Assembly (NCBI RefSeq): GCF_025602895.1
Contig: NW_026516231.1
Location: 124,001-188,000 of the forward strand
Reading direction: 5' to 3'
Source of the DNA: Polychytrium aggregatum
Lineage: Eukaryota; Chytridiomycota; Chytridiomycetes; Polychytriales
Length of the DNA stretch: 64,000 nucleotides
Shown: in pieces, positions 11,560 through 21,377 of the stretch
Layout of the letters: each line of letters begins with the position of its first letter
Position numbering within the stretch: the stretch's first letter is position 1
The notes under the pieces: model-generated
The model's input: only the letters and a program-made list of their open reading frames with translations
Told to the model about the DNA's origin: nothing
Database searches by the model: none
Translations under genes and position numbers: made by a program

Positions 11560-13963
11560 TTAGGCATACAACTTGGTCGAAAAATTGCCTCGCTCCTTGA
11601 AGACACCAGCTTGGCTCAAGCCTCTCATCACCCACTCGCGCTCGATTCTGAAAAACACCCAGACCCACCGCCGGACAATCTCAAAGAGCTTGATCAGCAG
11701 CTCCAGAACGACGGCCTCCTCCAGGATCGCCAGGGTCTGGCCCGCGATCTGTTCGTGCTCGTCACCGAGCTGCCGGGTCTGCCACTCTTTGACTGTCATC
11801 GTCATCAGCGTGTACATCAGATCGACCTTGAGGCACCACGAGAACCGCACAATGACATCGAACGCCATCGCAAAGTAGTACGGCATGGCGCTCGGAAAGT
11901 GCAGCACCGGCCGGAGCAGCAGACTCGCCAGCTCCTTCTTCAGCCGACTCAGGAAGCTCCCGCTGTTGCTGTTGTGCATGCTGGCGTTGATGGCGTTGCT
12001 AGTTCCGCCAAGCTGCCAGTCGACAAAGATGTCCCAGTAGATTGAAAAGATGGTGTTGATCATGTTGAAGAACACCCTGAGCGTTCGTTTCGGATCGGAT
12101 CGGATCATGGGAGATTGGCCAGCATCGAATCCGAGTCCGAGTCCGAGTCCGAGTCCGAGTCCGAGCCCGAGTTCGAATGATAGGACCGGTCCCGGGGGTC
12201 GTGTTGATGCGCCGATCGATAGATCGATAGCTCATTAGTCGAACAGTCCCGGCAGGTGGCTCATACCAAATAGGGATCCCTCGAACACACAAAAAGACAA
12301 GAAATCGAACCTGCAGTGCAATCCTACCATATGGTTACCGTGAACTTCATATTGGACTCGATCTCGACCAGTGTCGCCGCATCGTCGATATCGCTATAGC
12401 TCTTGAGACGAATCCACGCCATCGAGAACGATGCCGCAATCACGGGAATGGACGAAAGATACTTGAGGGAATTGAGCAAGTGCCGCCCACGGCTACCCCG
12501 ATCGGTGGCCAGACAAAACTCGGCGACACATTGACGCAACCGGAAGAGATATGGCAGACTGATGGGGGGGGGTTGTAGAGAGCATGGCAGGTCGAGTTGT
12601 GAAACTGGGATTAGTTGGTAGTCCAAGATATGGACGTGATGCCACGGGTCGGAGGGGAGGGAGATCCCGATGGAGATGGCTCTGCTGGAGATCAGCAGCC
12701 AGCGCTGACGCAACGGATTCAACTGATACGGCCAATTGGCTCCCTCCAACGATCGGTTGCCTAGATTTCCAGCATCATCTAGGTTCTCTCAGGCCCATCC
12801 AGGCTTTGATTGACCAGGTTCGGTTCTGAGCCAGTGTCCACGGCTCTTCCAGCTGCGAACATCCGACCGTTTCGCTCTTGCCGTCCCAACTCGACTTGCC
12901 TTATGATGACCGGTCCAATCCAGTCCGATAGAGACAGACCCGGGAGCTCGCTGCTGGTGGAGGCTCCAAGCTCGGATTCTTCTGTCCACCAGAGCTCGAT
13001 AAGCGCCAGGTGTAGATCCCCAAACACTCGGGCATATGAAGTCAGGATATCTGCCAGGATGACATCGCAAAAGGGTACTGCCGAAAAGATACCACCAAAT
13101 ACGATCCGTTTCATCGAGCTGATGCAGAAGAAAGTGACGCAGGTTAGCGGCCACCGGTGTACCTTGGCCACGATCGACGCAGCAGTCGGCGAGATGATGC
13201 TCACTGAAATAGAACAGCGACACCGGTATGCAGAAACGACTTACTTCCAGAACTTGATGCGTTCTTCGGCAAAGAGGGATATGGCAGGTATCGCCGCCAA
13301 CAGGAACGAAATGCCTAGTGCTGCGATCGGAAAGAGGATGCTCCTGTCGTCTTTCCAGATCCATGAAACAAGCCCATGTCCAAACAGTGCCGCAACAAAG
13401 ATGACCGTAAAGCAAGATGCCAGAGAGTAGACGTTGTGGTGGGAGGATGACACAGGTGAGTCCGCCGGCGCCAACGCAATCGACGATCCTTCGCTGCTCT
13501 TGTTTGACGACGGCATCGTGACGATACTGGAGCCGCCAGGGCTGCCGCTCTTGGTGAATGCTGCGAGGTTGATCTTGGGTGCACTTGAAGGAGCTGTGCC
13601 GAGGTCCCGGATGTCGATGGACGACCGCAGGTCCAGGCTGGAGCTGCGAGCCGAGCCGAGGGGCGGATGGGCCATCTGATCGACCTGATGCTGCTGGTAG
13701 TGCTGGACAGACTGGAAGACCGAGAGCGACGCCGGAGTATCGACGTGAAGGATATAGAGAGTGTCGATCCCGAACCGAGAGAGGATGTCGAGGTTGGAAG
13801 CCCAGCACCACAGGCCAATGTTGAGCAGAAGCAGGATGTGCAGCAAGGGCGGCAGCCCCGCCAGTCCGGCTGCCGCATAGTAGATGTTTTTGAGAATGAG
13901 GTAGCAGGCAAACGAGACGGCCAGCAGCAGCAGCACGTTGAGAATCTTGGATCGCTTCCACAT
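11560..13963 (-). CDS. ERD1: EXS-domain membrane protein, ERD1-like
   Basis: Multi-pass protein of the EXS family (ERD1/XPR1/SYG1); ERD1 acts in the Golgi in retention and glycosylation of lumenal proteins and in phosphate recycling. Exon 1 (13963-about 13242) starts MWKRSKILNVLLLLAVSF and encodes several membrane helices with a Ser-rich loop. It is spliced in phase 2 (AA|GTAAGT) to CATCAG near 13111, giving SMKRIVFGGIFSAVPFCDVI and DILTSYARVFGDLHLALIEL. A further exon carries SLPYLFRLRQCVAEF and RHLLNSLKYLSSIPVI, ending at 12328. The last exon, 12076-11560, gives VFFNMINTIFSIYWDIFVDW and LFEIVRRWVWVFFRIEREW, the typical EXS end. The absence of an SPX domain favours ERD1 over XPR1/SYG1. The donor of exon 2 was not fixed. 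A TATATAAG-like box lies near 14166. Confidence 0.85.
12129..12170. repeat. (GAGTCC)n hexanucleotide repeat in the EXS intron
   Basis: About seven units, last one variant, inside the 12327-12077 intron of the ERD1-like gene. Confidence 0.9.
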
Positions 13964-14567
13964 ATTGTCGTCAGCAGCGAGCAGGGGAATGCAAGGGGAG
14001 GCAAGAGTTGGTGGGTCGAAGGAAGGGCAAGCCGGGGAGGAATGCAAATGCAGAACGGAAGCAAGAGGCCACGGAGAGACCGAGAGTCAACGCCCCAAAG
14101 ACAAGGCGGATGATGGCGGGGAAGACAGGTGCCGAGACGACGATCTAATGGCCGGAACAGGGCCGTCTATATAAGAGCTGGGTGCCGGGACGCTGAATCC
14201 GTGATGGCGATGGATGGCGACAGGAGGTGGTTGGATCGCCGCTGCTGCTGCCGCAAAGAAAAAGGCACGGCCGACGGCGAGCGGGATGAGGGACCGACAA
14301 AGAGTGCTGCCGAGAAGACGACCCGAGTCGAGACAGAGCGACGGATTGACAGGACGGCCAGCTTGCCCCAGGCGACGAAGCGCTGCCCTCGACGGACAGG
14401 AGACGGCCGAAACATCGGGGCAGAAGCAGCGGGTTTGGCTTTGGCTTTGGCTGTGGGCCTCGGATCGGCGCTGTTTGTGTGGCCAGCGTCGCAGAAGGCC
14501 GAATCGGGCGCTTGTGCTCAGGGCCTTGCCGAGGGGATGGCGCGGCTCGATCTGGCTGGTCTGGATA
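13964..14567. other. Spacer between the ERD1-like gene and the Fanzor element
   Basis: Upstream region of the ERD1-like gene with a TATA-like string at 14167-14173. No gene seen. It ends in the TA dinucleotide (14566-14567) that flanks the Fanzor element. Confidence 0.5.
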
Positions 14568-15415
14568 TCACTATCAATTTTTTCCGACTCCCTCGCGGCT
14601 GTTCATCTCGGTCACCTGAAAGTCACGTTGGATGTGGTGCAGCAAAAGTTGGAATCCGGCCATGGTCCGTTGAAGGCATTTGATATCACCTTGAGCCGAT
14701 TGACGGTGGTGGTGGGCAATTGGTGTGGAGGAATGACCAATTGTATCATTGTTGGAAGCTCCACTCCGATTGCGAACAAGAACCACCACCATCTGAATCT
14801 CTCTGGTTGGAAACCTAGTCAAGCGTGGCTGTGTGTCAGCGAGATGACATGATCGTTTGGCTATCAGGCAAGACTCACCTTGACAAGATGTCTTCCCACG
14901 ACTGATTGAGCGAGCGATGCGTTTCTGGATCTGAATCAAGGACGCCACTGCGCAGTATCTCTGCCAGCCCAAAATGCGCTGGTTTTGAGGAGATTCTTTC
15001 TTCCCCAAGGGCAGAACTGTCATGAACCGCGTTCCCACGCCCGGTGGATGGTTTCATGGGCGCCCCAACCCGTGTCCTGTTTTCTTGATGTGCAATGTTG
15101 GGTAAGGCACTGACATGAAACCTCCCGGCGGGCGAGGGAAACGTTCGGATCTAATTTCCCCCCGTCGCAGATAACTAATCTCCCTTGTAGTGGAAGAAAA
15201 ATCTGCGGCGAACAAGGACGGCGTTTAGAGATATAAACGAGGTGCTGTGGCCTCAGAACCAGCACCTCACCTTGCCTCTTGTATCCTGCCCTTAGCCTAT
15301 TGAATACACTCCCCTTCGTCCTACGACCGTCCGTTCGACTACCATCAGCTGTCTGGTGCCAAAGTCCAGCTCCGTTCCTGACAAGAACCAGCCATCGCTG
15401 CTATTTTCTCGCCAG

Positions 15416-17805
15416 ATGGCTCCCAAGCGAAAGACACCCCCCGATCCCGACCCGGGATCACCCAGTGACTCTCCTGTGGCCAAGAAACCCGTCATCAAAT
15501 CGTGTCGTGCCTGTGGCCTGACCAACCATGTTAGGCCCTTTACCAAGAAGTGCACAGCCAGAATCGACAGCAGCCCTGCCTCGGTCGCTGAAATGGTCAG
15601 CCAAGCACCCAAGGTCCCTGTATGTGCCACGTGCAAGCAAGAGGGTCATGCCAGAAGCAACACCCCAAAGTGCCGTTTCTATAACCCACTCTGGAGCTCT
15701 ACCCTGCCTGGCTGTGGCCCAACGAGCAAGTCAAGGCCGATTACTCGATCATCAAGTGCACCCTCGATGCCATCATCAAGAACGACACCTTGCACGACAA
15801 GATCGAGGAGACTGTCCGGGCCATGACACACGTGCAGTACGAAGCATCTCGTCTCCTGGAGCTGCATCTCAGGCGGTGCTTGGACGAGGGCATCACCCTC
15901 CCCACCGTGTCGTCGAGTGAACCCGCGTTTGTTCGAAAGTGCTTCAATATGGTGCAGACAGGAACAGTGGGTGCCAGGACAAACACCCCAAAAGATGACA
16001 GGCACATCCTCGACACATATGAGATGTACCGAAGTACATGGGGAAAGTCGTGTGTCCTGCCTCCAGTGTCCCTCCCGAAGGGTACTGGCTCGCAGGTTCT
16101 CGCATTGGCTGTCAAGACCTATGCTGTCAACTGCGAGACCCACATCGTGGATCGATACTGGTCTCTCCTCCGTCGATACTGCAATTTGGTCCTGGTTGCT
16201 CCCAAGGATGTGAAACGTCATACACACGTCGATGAGTGTATGAAGCTGATGGAGAATCCCCTCTCCAAGACACTCCTCGGTGATCTGAGGAAATCCTTCG
16301 CCCACCATGCCGACCAGTTGTATGAGTTTCGGTACGAAAGCCACCAGGACCTGTATCGAGTTGTATCGAAACTGGCCAGTGAAGTCTCTCGGCTGACCCA
16401 CCTGAAGGAGGCCCTCTTCATGGTGGTCTTTCAGAAGATGATCATTCCCAGGCTCGCGAGGGTGACCGATGTTCTAAAAGGAGAGCGTGGGCGACTGAAC
16501 GAGGAGATGTGCCAACCCATCCACCACATCGGGGCTGACAGACTCAAAGATCTCCAGACCCAGCACGAGGAGGTGTGCAAGCAGATCGCTGTGAACATGA
16601 AACGGATCAAGCGCATCACCGACCGGCTTGCCCAGACCAAGAAGCGCCTCAACATCCCTCGAGCACAGTGTACCTTGGTCCCGCTCTGCGATGCCAGAGC
16701 CAAGTACATCAAGCTCGACACCAAAGCACTGTGGGAAATCCTTGGATACCAGACTGGCACTGGTCTCAAGTGGGACGACCTGAAGACCAAGGTCAATGGC
16801 ACCACAAAGCAAGAGACCTTCTGGTAGACCAACTTCAAGCTGGAGTCGAGACTCTTTGGTGCCAGGGAGGAAGGCAAGCAGCTCTTTGGTTGCGAGATCA
16901 CCGATGGGGTCGGGTGCTCGATCACCACACTCAAATACAAGATCCTGGAGAAGGATCCTGATGTCAAGCCAGAACCCGTGGACAAGACACCCAAGCTCAC
17001 TCCCGAGCAGAGGATCCAGGCCAGAGTCGGTCCCATCGACGACTCTCGGACCACATGGATTGGGATCGACCCTGGTGTGGGATCGATCTTCGCCGCTGTC
17101 ATTCGAGCACCCGGTCAACCATCCATCCAGGAGCAAGACGGTGTCAAGGTGACCAAGGCACAGCGCGCCAACGAGAAGATCGTGTCGTTCTCCAACAAGG
17201 AGTACCAGCATCGATGTGGCACCACCCAGGCGACCAAGTGGATCCAGAGCACCCACAAGATCCTTGGTCTGCAGGAATGGATGAGCACCACACCAAGTCC
17301 CAAGATCCCTGGGTTGGCTTCCTTCCTGCAATACATTCGCCATGTGTTCGATGGAGACATGCTGGACAAACAGCTGTACTTCAGCCTGACCCGGCGACGG
17401 CGATTCAAGCGACTCGATCTCCACAGCAAGCGACAGCGCACCGTCCACGAGATGTGCAAGCAAGTCATCGACCAGGCACCGAAGGAGACCGAAGTGGTGA
17501 TTGCCTTTGGGAATGCATCCTGGAAACAGGGGAAGGGATATGCCTCCAGTCCCAGGAGACTCAGGTTCGTCAAATACTTTGAGCAATTCCACCATCACCA
17601 GAGACGCCCACCAGACCGATCCGTCTCCAAGATCCATGTGTGCTCGGTGAACGAGTTTAACACATCCCAGGTGTGCTCACACTGCCGGGAAGCCAAGCGA
17701 CTTGAGAAGGTCGAGCATCTTGATATCGAGAAACCACACTTTGTCCGGAGCTGTGCAAGCTGCCATACGCTGTGGGATCGAGACATCAATGCGCCAGGAA
17801 TATGA
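15416..17805 (+). pseudogene. Fanzor (eukaryotic TnpB-like) RuvC nuclease, broken by frameshift and stop
   Basis: Fanzor proteins are RNA-guided DNA endonucleases carried by eukaryotic transposons. ATG at 15416 opens MAPKRKTPP, basic and NLS-like, then two Cys-rich knuckles (CRACGLTNHVRPFTKKC; CATCKQEGHARSNTPKC). The frame shifts by one base between about 15685 and 15700 and continues (LYPAWLWPNEQVKADYSII) through a long helical region. A TAG at 16825-16827 interrupts it, and the same frame resumes (TNFKLESRLFG). RuvC-I is WIGIDPGVGSIFAAV with its Asp. VVIAFGNASW lies at the usual RuvC-II place. A candidate displaced Glu is in VNEFNTSQVCSHC. The four-Cys zinc ribbon is CSHC plus CASC, and RuvC-III is WDRDINAPGI. 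About 795 residues including the break, in the Fanzor1 size range. No intron explains either lesion, so this copy is probably inactive unless the lesions are sequence errors. Confidence 0.85.
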
Positions 17806-18295
17806 TCTCGGTATGCCAGTCGATCATCGCCACAGGAGATCGACCGGGTGTATTCAAGACTGTGCTTCCCAAACCAACCAAAACCACTCGATTGCCAACG
17901 AAGTCAGGAGTGCAATGCCATGGCCTGCCCACTGGGCCTACAAGTCAGTCAGCGGGCTTCAGAAGCCAGAAAGTGACTGTCCCGTTTCTTTATGGATTGA
18001 CTGTAAGTATCTCGCACTGTTCCTTGAGTATTTCGACAGTGGATGCCGGGTCGCCCATATTCTGGGCAGTCCACTTCGGGGTTGCCATCCCTCTTGGGAT
18101 GGTCGATGGGAGGTGGTTGACTCCCTTGTGCAAAGTGTGTGTGTGCAAAGTGTGTGTGTGTGTGACGGCGAGAGGCTTCTCGCCTTCCCTCGGGGGTCTC
18201 TCGCCAGAGACTGCTCTTCTCGCCGACCGAGGTGGCTCCGAGAGCGCGTTTTATCGTTCTCGCTCATTTTATTAACAAGAACTTTTTTCATAGTG
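17806..18295 (+). ncRNA. Candidate guide-RNA (omega/fRNA) region at the right end of the Fanzor element
   Basis: In known Fanzor and TnpB elements the guide RNA scaffold comes from the 3' end of the gene and the right end, and the guide is read from the adjoining host DNA. Here the 490 bases after the stop are conserved with 39512-40038 although the second copy has lost most of the coding region. They contain a hairpin at 18165-18182 (GGCGAG AGGCTT CTCGCC) and another at 18194-18209 (GTCTC TCGCCA GAGAC). The predicted guide would begin in TACGGTGCGACCGCTGGGAG. Boundaries and transcription are inferred. Confidence 0.4.
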
Positions 18296-18598
18296 TACGG
18301 TGCGACCGCTGGGAGCCTTGGGATCTGTTCTGCTTGGTGGGACTGGCCATTGGCTGAGCCATCGCTCCATTCCGGCCATTGGACTGGCCCTGGTCGCTGC
18401 CCGTTTCGCTCGGCACCAAAGCAGCGTCGGTCTGCGCCTCTGCCAAGAAGCGGCCGTTCTGCTCTCTTGGACCCGACCCTTGCCTGGTCGCCGTCCATCT
18501 CCGTCGTCCTTCCGTTTCGCCGTCTTGCCATCCTTCTTGGGTCGCTCTCGCCATCCCGTCGCTCTACTCTCTCGCCTCCACGGCCCAAACCCGTCGCC
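18296..18598. other. Upstream region of the LRR gene
   Basis: About 300 bases between the Fanzor right end and the LRR ATG. CT-rich just before the ATG, as common in fungal leaders. The Fanzor element therefore inserted in or near the LRR promoter. Confidence 0.4.
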
Positions 18599-21194
18599 AT
18601 GTTCCCGTCCCCCGCCTCCGACCTGTTCTTCCACAACTTTGACGTTCACCAGGCCATCCTGAACCTGCTCTCGTCCGAAGACGCTCTTTCGCTCTGCACC
18701 GTCGTCCCCATCCTGCGGTTCAAAGCCCCGCACTTTGTCCACCGGGCCATCAGCAACAAGCGGGTGAAGAAGGGAATCGCCACCAAGAACGTCGAGCTGA
18801 TTTGCTCTTCCCTGAACAGCTCTGACATTACATCCCTCAATGCCACAAGGCTCTTCCGAGGTGCGAGTGGAGGCCGCTGAAGCACATGTCCCGCAAATGA
18901 ATAGCGATGGATGTGCGGGGCTGCTCCCAGCCTGCTTTCGGCCGCATCGGGCTGTCGCGGGTATAACAAATACCGACCATGTTTCATGATTGTGTCCGCC
19001 GCCGCAGCCCGTATCCCCTTCATGACGTTCATCAACACCCTCAAACCCAACCAGAAGGTGACGATGCTTTGCTTGGACGGTGAGCCATCTGCCAACACCT
19101 GCGTCGTCGACTCCCCAGTGTCGATTCCCCAGTGTCGAATTGTCAAACCATGTCCTTGCTTGCACCTGATGGACGTCTGTCGATCCATATGCCGCTCTCC
19201 CCTTCCAGGAAACACCATCGCTGCCGGTGGCGCTCGTGCCATCGCCGAGCTGCTCGAAGTCAACTCGACAATCAAGTACCTCGAGCTCAGAGGTGGGCAG
19301 CGTCGCTGCATCCCAGGCGGCCCTGATTTACTTTGACATCTGCTGAGAACCATGCGGCTCACAGTCCCATATTTCCTCGACCAGCCAACGGAATCGAGCC
19401 CGAAGCCGCTGCATTCCTGGCCGAGGGACTGGTCCGCACCAAAACACTCTCGTTTCTCGATCTAACAAGTGGGGGACCGTCAGGCATCTTGCCTGCTTCC
19501 GTTGCTGCTCAGCTCGACTCGGCCCTATTGGGAGTTGCTGTCATCACGCCGCTCAGTCCTTCATGTCCTTGTTAGCCGCTGCGTTCTGAGCATCTGTCCT
19601 GCACCACACAGCCAATTTCCTCGGGCCCCAGGGAGTCGCCAGTCTCTCGCAGGCCCTCTGCCTCAACACCTCCATCCGGTCCTTGGTCTTGTCAGGTATC
19701 GACTCTGGCCTCCCCGTGGCAAAGTCTGGCTGACCTGCATTCATCGTTAATCGACGACTCGCTCACTTGCCTCGACAAGATGTTTGCATGGGCGCCGACG
19801 GCGCACAGGCCTTGGCTCAACCGCTCCGTCAGTCGAAAACATTGAGGGTGCTCAAGATTCGAGGTATGGGCCGTACGAAAGCCCGTCTCCAGAACCGCCA
19901 TCAGCCATAGGCATGCCAAGCTCCCACTGACACTGACACTGACACTGACACTGACACTGACACTGACACTGACACTGACACCCGCATACGCATACGCACC
20001 CACATGTCGGCGACAGACAATCGAATCGGGCCGGACGGAGCTATCGCGTTGGCGCGAGCTCTAGAAACCAACAGCCACCTTGAAGTCCTCGATTTGCAGC
20101 GTGCGTTTCTCACTCATTGTGCCTCAGAGCGCTGCAACTCTCACTGCGCCTCCAAGGCCATGCGGACTCACTCATTGCGACTCCTATCATTTTTCATCTA
20201 GGCAACGGTATCATGAATGAAGGCGCCGTGGCCATAGCAAATGCTCTCGAAGTCAACCAGACGCTGAAGAATCTCAATCTTCGAAGTCTGTAGCTGCCAT
20301 CTTTTGCAGCGTCTGCTTTTGGATCGATCTCTTGTGCAGATTTATCCGTCGTTCTGTCGGTGTACCACAGCCTCCACAGACCAATCCCTAATGTCACTCG
20401 TGGCGCTCACTCCTGTATATCTTTGTACAGACAATCGGCTCGGCTGGATCTCGGCCGAGGCATTTGGACAGACTCTCAAAGTCAATAGCACTCTGCGTGT
20501 CCTGGGCTTGGATGGTATGGCAGCTACACTCGGAGCCGATGCCAACTTTGCCTCGCTTTTCTTGAATTGAACTCATCACTCACTCACTCAACCCCATAGA
20601 TAACATGATCAAGGACCAAGGTGTGTCGATTCTTGCCGATGGATTGCGCCTCAACACTGCCCTACAGAAGCTGGATCTCAACAGTAAGCACCTCCCCCTC
20701 CCATCACCCTGAGTATGCACGGTCTCGGCCGGATACTGTTCCGGTCTCTGACTACGAGCAATCGACCCGATTCCCCTCCTCCAACTTTCGCGGCTGCTCT
20801 CAACCAAACGCCACGACGGCAGCCTCAAGAATGTCAAGTGTGGGTGCAATGTCCTTGTTGAGTGCCCTGGACTCCAACCAGACCTTGAGGAGACTCGATT
20901 TGACAGGTGCGTGACCTTGACGAGCACCTTGGATATGCCGCAGCGGCACAATAGAGTGCTTGTCTTATCCACGTTTCACGGACTATCTTCCATAACAACC
21001 CTCTGCTGAACATCTCCAACTCTTTTTGTCAACCACAACACCATCGCCCGTGTTGCTATCACCATCGCTCTCAACGCAAACACTCTCGTCACCACCCAGG
21101 CAACTCGGACATCCAACGAGACATTGTCCCCAGCGTCGATCGTCACTCGGCTCGCGTCGAGATTTTTTTGGATCGCAATTTGACGGCAGACTAA
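18599..21194 (+). CDS. Leucine-rich-repeat protein, one repeat per 84-nt exon
   Basis: Twelve exons, all joined in phase 1, sum to 1,182 coding bases before the stop, 394 residues. Exon 1 (18599-18860) gives an N-terminal helical part that could be F-box-like (AILNLLSSEDALSLCTVVP). Exon 2 is 19008-19079. Exons 3 to 11 are each exactly 84 bases: 19209-19292, 19385-19468, 19612-19695, 19780-19863, 20017-20100, 20202-20285, 20431-20514, 20600-20683, 20823-20906. Exon 12 (21100-21194) is a cap ending in TAA. Each 28-residue unit is an RNI/NLR-type repeat, for example NRIGPDGAIALARALETNSH LEVLDL. Such repeats form a curved protein-binding surface. No NACHT or other signalling domain is present, so the partner is unknown. 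Introns are short and one holds a (CACTGA)n repeat. Confidence 0.88.
19925..19980. repeat. (CACTGA)n microsatellite in LRR gene intron
   Basis: About nine perfect hexamer units in the intron between the sixth and seventh exons. Confidence 0.95.
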
Positions 21195-21377
21195 TCCATT
21201 GTCCGCAAGGCGATAGATATTCGCTGTGTACCGCTGTCATATAGGAAATCGAGCGCCTCTAGTTGCAAACGGATTCACTTGGGCGAGAGCGACAAAATAA
21301 AGTAGCACATGCATCACCCCTTGCTCTCAAGCAGACACTCAAGCAGGCTCTTGCGATTATCCCAGAGTATGTGATGC

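Larger units (their letters stand above)
14568..18295 (+). mobile_element. Fanzor transposon, full-length copy
   Basis: A 3.7-kb element whose ends were found by comparison with the copy at 38428-40038. The left end is nCACTATCAATTTTTTCC. The right end reads, on the opposite strand, CACTATGAAAAAAGTTC. The ends are thus short imperfect inverted repeats (CACTAT, then C or G, then AA). Both copies are bounded by TA (14566-14567 and 18296-18297 here), as expected of TA target-site duplication in Tc1/mariner-like elements. Contents in order: about 850 bases of left-end DNA, the nuclease gene (15416-17805, broken), and about 490 bases of conserved right-end DNA with hairpins. Confidence 0.85.

Noticed and set aside
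12789-13961. 390-codon minus-strand frame over the ERD1-like gene
   Set aside because: Out of frame with the EXS protein sequence, which splices cleanly in the other frames.
15010-15400. Block missing from the deleted Fanzor copy considered as a removed intron
   Set aside because: No shift of the junction gives GT-AG or GC-AG ends; microhomology AGAAC fits a deletion better.
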